A stretch of 8,503 bases of DNA from Actinomycetota bacterium. GTDB taxonomy: Bacteria; Actinomycetota; Thermoleophilia; Gaiellales; Gaiellaceae. The stretch lies in assembly GCA_005884155.1 (NCBI GenBank), contig VAXD01000099.1, forward strand, positions 1 to 8,503, in the 5' to 3' direction. A program made the position numbers and the translations under genes. The notes under the pieces are model-generated. The model saw only the letters and a list, made by a program, of their open reading frames with translations. It made no database searches and had not been told where the DNA came from. Below, piece by piece: positions 1 to 6,317 of the stretch; the stretch's first letter is position 1, and every line of letters starts with the position of its first letter.

Positions 1-686
1 TCGGCTCGCCTGTTCAGCTCGAGTTCCCGACCGGGAAGAAGACGACCGTTCGGTTGAAGGGCGTCTGGGACGAGCCGAAGGGCGGCTCCCCGTTCGGGCA
101 CATCTCGATCTCGACCGCGCTCTTCGACAAGTACACGCCGCGCCCCACCGACTTGATGGTGCTGATGAACACGCCAGGCGGTGTGACCGACGTGAATACG
201 GCTCACCTGGAGCACGTGGTGCGCGACTTCGCCGACGCGAAGATTCAGACGCGCGACGAGTTCAAGTCGAACTTCGAGGCCCCGATCAACAAGCTGCTGA
301 ACCTGCTCTACGCGCTGCTCGCGCTCTCGGTGATCGTGAGTCTCGTCGGGATCATCAACACGCTTGTCTTGACGGTCTTCGAGCGGACCCGCGAGCTCGG
401 GATGCTGCGGGCGGTCGGCATGACGAGGCGCCAGGTGCGGATGATGATCCGCTACGAGAGCATCGTCACCGCGCTGATGGGCGCTGCGCTCGGGATGGTG
501 GTCGGCATCTTCCTGGCGGCGCTGGTCACCCGCGCGACGTCGGGGTCCGGGATCGTGTTCGCGATTCCGTGGATCCAGATCGTCTACTTCGTGATCGCTG
601 CGCTCCTGGTCGGGATCCTCGCCGCGGTCGTGCCCGCGCGGCGCGCGTCACGGCTCAACATCCTGCAGGCGCTGCAGTACGAGTAG
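1..686 (+). CDS. ABC transporter permease, MacB/FtsX family (5'-truncated)
   Basis: This is the C-terminal portion of an inner-membrane permease of the MacB/FtsX/LolC-type ABC family, which works with an ATPase partner in lipoprotein, peptide or drug export or in cell-envelope mechanotransmission. The frame is open to the left edge (first full codon at base 3), so the TTG at 54 is an internal Leu and the start lies outside the window. About 227 residues are visible. The first ~100 are the end of the extracytoplasmic domain. Then come three hydrophobic helices: LLYALLALSVIVSLVGIINT, a second after the ERTRELGMLRAVGMTRRQVR cytoplasmic loop, and a third starting at WIQIVYFVIAALL. The ERxRELGxLRAxGxxRxQ loop and the PARRASRLNILQALQYE tail are hallmark FtsX features (the loop contacts the ATPase). 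The cognate ATPase should be upstream. The substrate cannot be told from this fragment. Confidence 0.92.
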   Translation, partial: GSPVQLEFPTGKKTTVRLKGVWDEPKGGSPFGHISISTALFDKYTPRPTDLMVLMNTPGGVTDVNTAHLEHVVRDFADAKIQTRDEFKSNFEAPINKLLNLLYALLALSVIVSLVGIINTLVLTVFERTRELGMLRAVGMTRRQVRMMIRYESIVTALMGAALGMVVGIFLAALVTRATSGSGIVFAIPWIQIVYFVIAALLVGILAAVVPARRASRLNILQALQYE

Positions 687-706
687 GTTCTGTCCGGGCC
701 GCTCCG

Positions 707-712
707 TAGGCT
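707..712 (+). promoter_or_regulatory. Possible leaderless -10 element (TAGGCT) for the 62-aa gene
   Basis: TAGGCT matches the actinobacterial TAnnnT -10 consensus and lies exactly six bases before the GTG at 719. That spacing would place the transcript start at the start codon. No Shine-Dalgarno sequence precedes the GTG and no convincing -35 is visible. The same TAnnnT-N6-start arrangement occurs at the SDR and acyl-CoA ligase genes here. Confidence 0.35.
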
Positions 713-718
713 GCGGCC

Positions 719-907
719 GTGCGACGGTTGAGGCCGCTGAGCGAGGAGGAGTGCTACCTCCGCTGCTACGGCGCCGGCGATTCTCAGGTGCGGGTCGTTC
801 AGCTGGAACCGCCGCGCCCGCGTGGGCTGGCTCGGCTGACCGGTGAGGAGCTGCGGCGCCTGTTCGAGGTGCGGCTGGATGCCCGCGAGGCCGGGCTGGC
901 TGCGTGA
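719..907 (+). CDS. Small conserved-looking protein of unknown function (62 aa)
   Basis: A GTG-initiated ORF encodes a charged 62-residue protein beginning RRLRPLSEEECYLRCYG and ending with an Arg/Glu-rich helix (LTGEELRRLFEVRLDAREAG). No signal peptide or membrane segment is seen. Two Cys in the ECYxRCYG segment are the only conspicuous residues; with only two, a metal site is speculative. Support for its being real: it fills the gap between the permease and mug on the same strand, a TAnnnT element sits six bases before the start, and the composition looks like a folded protein rather than a shadow frame. I have a vague impression of similar short proteins in Thermoleophilia but cannot verify it. 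The function is unknown. The C-terminus could continue in another frame if there is a sequencing indel near 880-905 (see the adjacent short ORF). Confidence 0.55.
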   Translation: MRRLRPLSEEECYLRCYGAGDSQVRVVQLEPPRPRGLARLTGEELRRLFEVRLDAREAGLAA

Positions 908-980
908 GGACGTGTCCGCGCTGGAGCAGGACGCGGCGGCGTCCGCTCGCCGGTCCGCGGAGACCGCGGCCCTTCGGTGA
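879..980 (+). other. Possible 33-codon ORF overlapping the mug start (GTGA)
   Basis: A second frame is open from 840 to the TGA at 978-980, with an ATG at 879 preceded by GAGG at 866-869. Its tail (SALEQDAAASARRSAETAALR region) looks like an amphipathic helix, and its stop overlaps the mug GTG as GTGA, the usual sign of translational coupling. It may be a tiny gene, the true C-terminus of the 62-aa protein if one base is wrong near 880-905, or chance in GC-rich DNA. The evidence is thin. Confidence 0.2.
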
Positions 981-1540
981 GCAGCGGCCCTGCTCGCCGA
1001 GGCGCCAGGCGCGCCGAGCCTGCTAGCGCCGTCCCGGACGTCCTCGGGCCCGGCCTGCGGGTCGTGTTCTGCGGGATCAATCCCGGCCGGGTTTCTGCCG
1101 CAGCGGCCGCGCACTTCGCGAATCCGCGCAACGACTTCTGGCGGTTGCTCTTCGACGGCGGCTTTACGCCGAGGTTGTACGCGCCCGAGGAGCAGTTCGA
1201 GCTGCTCGAGCTCGGGATCGGGCTAACGAACGCGGCGTACCGGACGACTCCCGGATCGGGAGACCTGCGGCGCGCGGATTTCGCGAGGTCGGAGGATCGT
1301 CTGCGCCGGCTCGGGTTGGAGCTGGGGCCGCGTGCGATCGCGTTCGTCGGGAAGGAGGCCTACCGCGGGACGTTCGGGCAGCGGCCGGAGCTCGGGCGTC
1401 AGCAGCGGACGCTCGGCGACGCGGAGCTCTTCGTGCTGCCGTCGACCTCGCCCGCGAACGCGGCCGTGCCGTACGCCGAGCGCCTTCACTGGTTCCGCGA
1501 GCTGCGGGCATGGCTGGAACCGCTCGACGCAGGAGTGTGA
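977..1540 (+). CDS. mug: G:U/T mismatch-specific DNA glycosylase, Mug/TDG family (UDG family 2)
   Basis: This 187-residue protein is a monofunctional DNA glycosylase expected to excise uracil, or thymine and etheno-adducts, opposite guanine in base excision repair. Motif 1 is GINPG at residues 33-37, where Asn35 corresponds to the catalytic Asn of Mug/TDG. It is followed by NPRNDFWRLL at ~49-58, which lines the base pocket, then GLTNAAYRTTPGS at ~82-94. The second, DNA-intercalating motif is LPSTSPANA at 154-162, replacing the E. coli NPSGLSR-like form. Length is close to the family norm (~170 residues) with an ~25-residue N-terminal extension rich in Arg and Ala. GTG 977 is the upstream-most reasonable start. 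GGAG at 959-962 is too distant to be a strong ribosome site, and the GTG overlaps an upstream TGA, so coupling is possible. Exact substrate range is inferred only from family membership. Confidence 0.92.
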   Translation: MSSGPARRGARRAEPASAVPDVLGPGLRVVFCGINPGRVSAAAAAHFANPRNDFWRLLFDGGFTPRLYAPEEQFELLELGIGLTNAAYRTTPGSGDLRRADFARSEDRLRRLGLELGPRAIAFVGKEAYRGTFGQRPELGRQQRTLGDAELFVLPSTSPANAAVPYAERLHWFRELRAWLEPLDAGV

Positions 1541-1545
1541 AAATC

Positions 1546-1563
1546 GTGCGCCGATTGGCGCAC
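1546..1563 (-). terminator. Hairpin 3' of mug; best read as a leftward terminator
   Basis: This is a perfect 7-bp inverted repeat, GTGCGCC / GGCGCAC, with a 4-base loop, six bases after the mug stop. On the plus strand no T-run follows. On the minus strand the stem is followed by GATTTT, so it looks more like a terminator for leftward transcription leaving nadE, ending just before the 3' end of mug. It may serve both convergent genes. Confidence 0.5.
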
Positions 1564-1610
1564 AGACCCTTGCGAGCGGGCAACCAGGCCGGCAAGCTCG
1601 CCTCGAGGGC

Positions 1611-1645
1611 GGTGGGATGCGGCCCCACCCATCTGAAGGGTGGGG
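1611..1645. terminator. GC-rich hairpin(s) between convergent mug and nadE
   Basis: CCCCACCC (1623-1630) and GGGTGGGG (1638-1645) form a perfect 8-bp stem with a 7-base loop. An alternative stem pairs GGTGGG (1611-1616) with CCCACC (1624-1629), so the two are mutually exclusive. There is no T-tract on either strand, as is common for factor-dependent or non-canonical termination in GC-rich bacteria. The location between convergent genes supports a bidirectional termination role. The rest of the 170-base gap (1541-1710) holds nothing else I can support. Confidence 0.45.
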
Positions 1646-1710
1646 GTGTGGGACCTCTCGGCTAGCTGCCGCCGACGCCGACCACGCCTACCCCGGCAGT
1701 GGACTTCGAA

Positions 1711-3426
1711 TCATTTTCGCCAGCGGTTTGTGATCGGGGTGCGCCGGTCGCGTCCGAACGCCTTCGGCGTCAGCCGCACCCCCGGCGGCGCTTGCCGGCG
1801 CTTGTACTCCGCTCGGTCGATCAGCTCGACCGCGCGATCGACGACATCCGGGTCGAACCCGTCGGCAGAGAGCTCCTCGAGCGAGCGATCCTGCTCGACG
1901 TATGCCTCGAGCACCCGGTCGAGCTCCGGGTACGGCGGCAGTGAGTCCTCGTCGAGCTGTGACTCGCGCAGCTCGGCGCTCGGCGCGCGCTCGATGATCG
2001 AGACCGGGATCAGCTCCCTGCCTGCCTGCTCGTTGAGGTGACGAGCGAGCCGGAAGACGTCGGTCTTGAAGACATCCTTCAGGAGCGCGAAACCGCCCGC
2101 CATGTCCCCGTAGAGCGTCGCGTAGCCGACCGACAGCTCTGACTTGTTGCCGGTCGCGACCACGAGCCAGCCGAACTTGTTCGAGAGTGCCATCAGCAGC
2201 AGCCCGCGGACCCGCGCCTGCAGATTCTCCTCGGCGATGTCGCGCTCCCGGCCGGCGAAGCTCTCGGCGAGCGCGTTCTCAGCCGCACCGACGACGTCGT
2301 CGATCGGCAGCTCGCGGAAGTCGGTGTGGAGACTCTCCGCGAGCAGCCGTGCGTCTAGGCGCGTCTCCTCGGACGAGAACCGCGAGGGCATCGAGACGCT
2401 GTGGACGCGCTCCGCGCCCAGCGCCTCGACCGCCAGCGCGGCCGTCAGCGCCGAGTCGATCCCGCCGGAGACCGCGATCACGACGTCGCGGAAGCCGTTC
2501 TTGTTGACGTAGTCGCCGAGGCCGAGCTCGAGCGCGACTCGCATCTGCTCGAGCTCGCTGAGAGCCGGCGCGACCACCGGTTCGATCCGGTCCGATTGCT
2601 CACGCGGCTCGTCGAGCTCGACCAGCGTCACGTCCGGCGGCGTCTGGCGCTCTCGCGCGAGGGCGCGTCGGCGCAGGTCGCGTAGGCGCCGGCCGACGGC
2701 CTCGGCCGGCTCGACGTCGACGACGAGCAAGGCCTCCTCGAAGCCCGGCGCACGCGCGACCACAGCGCCGTCCTCGTCGAGCACGAGCGAATGTCCGTCG
2801 AAGACGAGCTCGTCCTGCGCTCCGACCGAGTTGCAGAACGCGATGAAGCACGAGTTGTCGCGCGCCCGGGTGGCGAACATCTCCTCGCGTTCGCGATCGC
2901 GGCAGAGGTGGAACGGCGACGCGGAGATGTTGGCGATCAGCTGCGCGCCGGCGAGCGCGAGGTCGGTCGCGGGCGGGCCCGGCTGCCAGAGGTCCTCGCA
3001 GATGGTCGGCCCGATCAGCGTCTCGCCGAGCTGCAGCAGGAGCAGGTCACGGGCGGGCGCGAAGTAGCGGTCCTCGTCGAACACGCCGTAGTTCGGCAGG
3101 AAGCGCTTCCGGTAGACCGCCTTGACCTCGCCGTCCGCGCAGACCGCACAGGCGTTGTGGAGGTCGGCCTCGAGGTGCGGGTAGCCGACGAGCGCGACGA
3201 TCCCGTGCGTTGCCAGTGTGATCTCGCGGAGCGACTCCTCGGCGGCGCGTATGAACCCCGGGCGGAGCAGGAGGTCCTCCGGCGGGTAGCCGGTGACCGC
3301 GAGCTCGGGGAGGAGGACGAGATCGGCACCGGCACTCGATGCTTCGCCGATCGCTTCGAGGATGCGCTCGCGGTTGCCGTCGAGATCGCCGACGGTGGTG
3401 TTGATTTGGGCGAGCGCGAGCCTCAT
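1711..3426 (-). CDS. nadE: Glutamine-dependent NAD+ synthetase
   Basis: This cytoplasmic enzyme makes the last step of NAD+ synthesis: deamido-NAD+ + ATP + Gln to NAD+ + AMP + PPi + Glu. The 571 residues form two domains. The N-terminal nitrilase-fold glutaminase (~1-250) carries the Glu-Lys-Cys triad: Glu41 in LPELAVTGYPPEDLL, Lys107 in KRFLPNYGVFDE, and Cys143 in TICEDLW. The C-terminal synthetase (~290-571) has the PP-loop SGGIDS at 320-325, then VATGNKSELSVGYATLYGD (~423-441), DVFKTDVFRLAR (451-462), and the family C-terminus ending PITNRWRK. Length and domain order are normal for glutamine-using NadE, so no separate amidotransferase is needed. The ATG at 3426 gives the expected MRLALAQINTTVGD nitrilase start. 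No Shine-Dalgarno is present. A dyad with an embedded -10-like TAGTCT lies just upstream. It is convergent with mug and 31 bases downstream of SDR, but probably has its own promoter. Confidence 0.97.
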   Translation of the reverse strand: MRLALAQINTTVGDLDGNRERILEAIGEASSAGADLVLLPELAVTGYPPEDLLLRPGFIRAAEESLREITLATHGIVALVGYPHLEADLHNACAVCADGEVKAVYRKRFLPNYGVFDEDRYFAPARDLLLLQLGETLIGPTICEDLWQPGPPATDLALAGAQLIANISASPFHLCRDREREEMFATRARDNSCFIAFCNSVGAQDELVFDGHSLVLDEDGAVVARAPGFEEALLVVDVEPAEAVGRRLRDLRRRALARERQTPPDVTLVELDEPREQSDRIEPVVAPALSELEQMRVALELGLGDYVNKNGFRDVVIAVSGGIDSALTAALAVEALGAERVHSVSMPSRFSSEETRLDARLLAESLHTDFRELPIDDVVGAAENALAESFAGRERDIAEENLQARVRGLLLMALSNKFGWLVVATGNKSELSVGYATLYGDMAGGFALLKDVFKTDVFRLARHLNEQAGRELIPVSIIERAPSAELRESQLDEDSLPPYPELDRVLEAYVEQDRSLEELSADGFDPDVVDRAVELIDRAEYKRRQAPPGVRLTPKAFGRDRRTPITNRWRK

Positions 3427-3432
3427 AGCAGT

Positions 3433-3457
3433 GGTTTTAGACTATCAGTCGAAAACC
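3433..3457. promoter_or_regulatory. AT-rich imperfect palindrome between SDR and nadE; possible nadE promoter/operator
   Basis: Arms GGTTTTAGACT (3433-3443) and AGTCGAAAACC (3447-3457) pair at 10 of 11 positions around a 3-base centre, filling nearly all of the 31-base gap. On the minus strand it contains TAGTCT (plus 3439-3444), a TAnnnT -10-like hexamer 12 bases before the nadE ATG, which would give a very short leader. The sequence is far more AT-rich than its surroundings. No T-run follows on either strand, so a simple terminator is less likely than an operator or an attenuating hairpin. Confidence 0.45.
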
Positions 3458-4225
3458 TCACCGCTGGAGGCGGATGGCGTTCAGGTCGTCGCGTTGGATC
3501 TCGTCCGCGCGGGCGATCAGGTCCTCAATGTCGTCGTGCTCGGCGTGGAGGTAACGCCCCGCGAGCGCGTCCGCCCGCCCCGAGGCGAGCACGCGCACGA
3601 GCCGGGGCGCGAGTTCCGGCGGCGTCCAGGGCGCGTCGTCGGAGAAGTTCCCCTCCGTCATCTCCGTGCGCACGAGCCCGGGGCTGATCAGGAACACGCG
3701 GACGGGCGTGTCCCGCAGGCTGTTTGCGAGCGTCTCCGCGAGGCGGTTGACCGCGGCCTTGCTCGACGTGTAGGCGGTGCTGCTCGCGCCGGGGAGGTAG
3801 CCGGCGCCGCTGCCGGTGATCACGATCCGGCCCGAGCCGCGCTCGAGCATCCAGGGGATCACTGCGCGGCAGCAGAGGTAGACGCCGAGCACGTTGACCT
3901 CGAGCACGCGCCACCAATCGTCTGGGTCGCTCTCCCAGATGCCCCCGGAGACGTTGCCGATGCCGGCGTTGGCGGCGAGAAGGTCGATCGGGCCGAGCCG
4001 GCTCTCGGTCTCGGCGACCATCCGCTCGACCGCGCCGCGGTCGGTGACGTCGACCTCGAGCGCGAGCCCGTCGATCTCGCGCGCGACCTCCTCGACCTGC
4101 TCGCGGGTGCGGGCCGCGACCGCGACGCGCGCGCCGGCGGGGGCAAGCTCGCGCGCGATTCCCGCACCGATCCCGCGCCCGCCGCCGGTAACGAGCGCGA
4201 CCTGTCCTGCGAGCTCGTTGGGCAT
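3458..4225 (-). CDS. Short-chain dehydrogenase/reductase (classical SDR, NAD(P)-dependent)
   Basis: This 255-residue Rossmann-fold oxidoreductase is of typical classical SDR length. Visible motifs are the cofactor loop TGGGRGIG (13-20), VDVTD (58-62) near the adenine pocket, ANAG (85-88), the structural Asn111 in LEVNVLG, Ser139 in ITGSG, the catalytic YTSSK (Tyr152, Lys156), and SPG (181-183). Arg17 and Arg39 (VAVAART) suggest preference for NADPH. Generic annotation would be 3-oxoacyl-ACP reductase-like, but nothing here fixes the substrate. The ATG at 4225 gives the standard distance to the glycine motif, and TATTCT lies six bases upstream, suggesting a leaderless transcript. It lies downstream of the acyl-CoA ligase on the same strand but across a 136-base gap that holds palindromic repeats, so operon membership is doubtful. 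Confidence 0.93.
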   Translation of the reverse strand: MPNELAGQVALVTGGGRGIGAGIARELAPAGARVAVAARTREQVEEVAREIDGLALEVDVTDRGAVERMVAETESRLGPIDLLAANAGIGNVSGGIWESDPDDWWRVLEVNVLGVYLCCRAVIPWMLERGSGRIVITGSGAGYLPGASSTAYTSSKAAVNRLAETLANSLRDTPVRVFLISPGLVRTEMTEGNFSDDAPWTPPELAPRLVRVLASGRADALAGRYLHAEHDDIEDLIARADEIQRDDLNAIRLQR

Positions 4226-4231
4226 GTCCGG

Positions 4232-4237
4232 AGAATA
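4232..4237 (-). promoter_or_regulatory. Leaderless-type -10 (TATTCT) for the SDR gene
   Basis: On the minus strand TATTCT is followed by exactly six bases and the SDR ATG, with no Shine-Dalgarno between. The -35 position has no good match. It falls at the edge of the palindromic repeat 4246-4258, so that repeat lies in the promoter spacer. Confidence 0.45.
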
Positions 4238-4242
4238 CGCGG

Positions 4243-4339
4243 CCCAGGGACAGTCCCTCGGCCGTGTCCGTTCGCAACCCGATCAGCTGTTTCTCCGAGC
4301 TTCCGCGCGCTTATGGGACAGGTCCCAGGGACTGTCCCT
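4243..4339. repeat. Pair of palindromic 16-bp direct repeats, CCCAGGGACWGTCCCT
   Basis: CCCAGGGACAGTCCCT at 4243-4258 and CCCAGGGACTGTCCCT at 4324-4339 are direct copies differing at one base, starting 81 bases apart. Each contains a 13-base palindrome (AGGGAC-W-GTCCCT). The right copy directly abuts a third related dyad, GGGACAGGTCCC at 4315-4326. The sequence between has no gene. This looks like an interspersed REP/MITE-like element or a cluster of regulator sites, in the 136-base gap upstream of SDR and downstream of the acyl-CoA ligase. Confidence 0.65.
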
Positions 4340-4361
4340 ACGACATGGCCGAAATGGACAC

Positions 4362-6273
4362 TCAGGCGCGCGCGGCCGCAGCGATTTCGTCCAGCGTTTC
4401 GGGGTTCTCCAGCGACGAGAGGTCGCCGGGGTCGCTACCGAGAGCCTTCGCGCGCACGGCGCGGCGCACGATCTTCGCGCTGCGCGTCTTCGGCAGCGCC
4501 GAGACGAAGAGCACCCGCTCGGGTGCGAACGCCTTCCCCAGCTCCGCCGCCGCCAGCCGGCGCAGCTCGCCCGCAAGCTCCTCCGACGGCTCCGCGCCGG
4601 GAACCAAAGCGCAGAAGACCCAGGCCACCTCGCCCTTCACGTCGTGCGGAACCCCCACCGCGGCCGCCTCCGCGACCGACGGATGCGCCACCACCGCCGA
4701 CTCGAGCTCCGCCGGCCCGAGCCGCTTGCCCGCGATGTTGAGCGTGTCGTCCGAGCGCCCGTGCAGGAACCAGAAGCCGTCCTCGTCGACGAACGCCCAG
4801 TCGCCGTGCACCCAGATCCCCGGCAGCCGCCGCCAGTACGTGTCGAGATATCGCTCCGGATCGCCCCAGAACCCGCGCGTCATCCCGGGAAACGGACGCC
4901 GGCAGACGAGCTCGCCGACCTCGCCGCGCACGGGCCGCCCCTTCGCGTCGACCACGTCCATCGCCATCCCCAGGGCCGGCCCGCCCAGAGAGCACTCCTT
5001 GATCGGGACGGCCGGAGTGGGCGAGAGGAAGCACGCCCCGACCTCGGTCCCGCCGGAGCAGTTGATGATCGGGCAGCGCGAGCCGCCGACGTGCTCGAAG
5101 AGCCAGCGGTACGGCTCGGGGTTCCACGGCTCGCCCGTCGTGACCAGCACGCGCAGCGACGACACATCATGCCGCTCGACGAGCTCCGCCCCGTGCGGGA
5201 TCAGCGCGCGCACGAGCGTCGGAGACAACCCGAGGATCGACACGCGCTCGGATTCAACGAGCCCCCAAAGCCGGTCGGCGGCGGGCCAGTCCGGCGCACC
5301 CTCGGCGAACACCACGCAGCAGCCCAGCGCCATCCCCCCGACCACCTCCCACGGGCCCATGATCCAGCCCATGTCGGTGACGAAATGGATCACGTCGCCG
5401 GGCCGCGCGTCCGCCTGGTAGGCGACCTCGCGAGTGATGGAGACGAGGAATCCGCCCTGGACGTGCAGCATGCCCTTCGGCGGGCCGGTCGTCCCGGACG
5501 TGTACGTGAGCAGGTACGGGTGCTCGGAGTCGACCTCGAGCGGTTCCAGCTCACCCGGTGACGACGCGACCGCCTCGTCCCAGAAGACGTCACGGCCCGC
5601 CTGCATCGACACCTCGCCGCCGAGCCTCCGCCAGACGACCACATGCTCGACCGACGGCGACTCTGCGACCGCCTCGTCGACGAGCTCCTTCATCGGCACT
5701 TCGCGGCCCCGGCGAAGCGATCCGTCGGCAGTCACGACGACCTTCGCCTCGGAGTGCTGCAGGCGCGCTGCTATGGCCGGCGCAGCGAAGCCTGAGAAGA
5801 CCGGCACCTGGATCGCCCCGAGGTGCGCGCACGCGTGCGAGGCGATCGCGACCTCCGGCGACATGGGCAGGAACAACGCGACCCGGTCGCCCGGCTCCAC
5901 GCCAAGAGCCGCCAAGGCTTCGGCGAGGCGCGTCACCTCGTCCGATAGCTCGCGGTAGCTGAGCTCCCGCCGTACGCCGTCCTCGCTCGCGGGGCCCGCG
6001 CGCCCAGCGGTGGACGCAGTTCCAAGCGAGGTTGAGCCGCCCTCCGACGAACCAAGTCGCCCACTCCGGCCCGCGCGAGAGGTCGGCCACCGCGTCCCAG
6101 GGCCGCGAGAACTCGAGTCCCATGTCCTCGATCGCCTCGGGCCAGAAGTGCTCGGGCTCCTCCGCGGAGAAGCGAACGAGCTCCCAGTAGTCGTCGAAAC
6201 CGAGGCGCCGTGCGAGCCGCATCGCGTTCGAGCCCTCGCGCACGGCCTCGCTCGGGCGCCAGATCACATCCAC
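4362..6273 (-). CDS. AMP-forming acetyl-CoA-synthetase-like acyl-CoA ligase, frameshifted
   Basis: This enzyme activates a carboxylic acid with ATP to an acyl-AMP and transfers it to CoA (ANL superfamily). The intact product would be ~636 residues. Residues 1-94 lie in the frame from GTG 6273, with the ACS-type N-terminus (GFDDYWELVRFS, WATWFVGGRLNLAWNCVHRW). The remainder is in another frame, open from about 5990 to the TGA at 4362; its first in-frame GTG is at 5936. Numbered from that GTG, it holds YTSGTTGPPKG (145-155), GGTEVG (295-300), HGDW (377-380), the hinge GRSDDTLNIAGKRLGPAELE (393-412), and catalytic Lys488 in PKTRSAK, with Ala replacing the usual Gly. Removing one C from the CCCC run (minus strand) at 5991-5994 joins the frames seamlessly. 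A sequencing error is as likely as a real mutation, since the rest is intact. TACGCT six bases before GTG 6273 supports that start. Substrate is unknown: acetate or another short acid. Confidence 0.88.
5991..5994 (-). other. Single-base frameshift in a homopolymer of the acyl-CoA ligase gene
   Basis: The minus strand reads GGG CCC C GCG AGC: the N-terminal frame reaches Pro (5994-5992), base 5991 must be skipped, and the conserved frame resumes at 5990 with ASEDGVRRELSYRELSDEV. Without the skip, the N-terminal frame runs on into Arg-rich non-family sequence until about 5590. A four-base homopolymer next to GC-rich DNA is a common site of assembly error. Confidence 0.85.
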
Positions 6274-6279
6274 CGAGCA

Positions 6280-6285
6280 AGCGTA
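6280..6285 (-). promoter_or_regulatory. Leaderless-type -10 (TACGCT) for the acyl-CoA ligase
   Basis: On the minus strand TACGCT is followed by six bases (TGCTCG) and GTG at 6273. A weak -35-like GTCACT lies 17 bases upstream (plus 6303-6308), inside the operator-like repeat. This supports 6273 as the true start of the broken gene. Confidence 0.4.
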
Positions 6286-6287
6286 AC

Positions 6288-6317
6288 TTGACGCCTGAGG
6301 CTAGTGACCGCTAACGT
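6288..6317 (+). promoter_or_regulatory. Promoter for the MFS-TetR operon
   Basis: TTGACG (6288-6293) is one base from the TTGACA consensus. It is followed after 18 bases by TAACGT (6312-6317), a TAnnnT -10. Transcription would begin near 6324, giving a leader of roughly 27 bases that contains the Shine-Dalgarno sequence. The -10 and start site are inside the repeats 6302-6333. Confidence 0.5.

Noticed and set aside
54..56. TTG at 54 as start of the permease fragment
   Set aside because: The same frame is open to base 3 with sequence that reads as part of the extracytoplasmic domain, so the gene begins outside the window.
2791..3687. 298-codon plus-strand frame over the nadE 5' half
   Set aside because: It is antisense to the nitrilase domain of nadE, whose catalytic residues are all intact; the composition is shadow-like.
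3293..5561. Long plus-strand open frames (about 480 and 555 codons) across SDR and the ligase
   Set aside because: They are antisense to two well-recognised genes and encode Arg/Ala/Pro-rich sequence with no domain. One ends in a poly-Pro/Arg run typical of shadow frames.
5934..5936. GTG at 5936 as the genuine start of the acyl-CoA ligase
   Set aside because: It would remove about 110 residues of an ACS-type N-terminus that is clearly encoded upstream in the other frame and joins after removal of one base.
3458..6273. Leftward ligase, SDR and nadE as a single operon
   Set aside because: The gaps contain repeats, dyads and separate -10-like elements, and the functions do not form a clear pathway. 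Co-orientation alone is insufficient.
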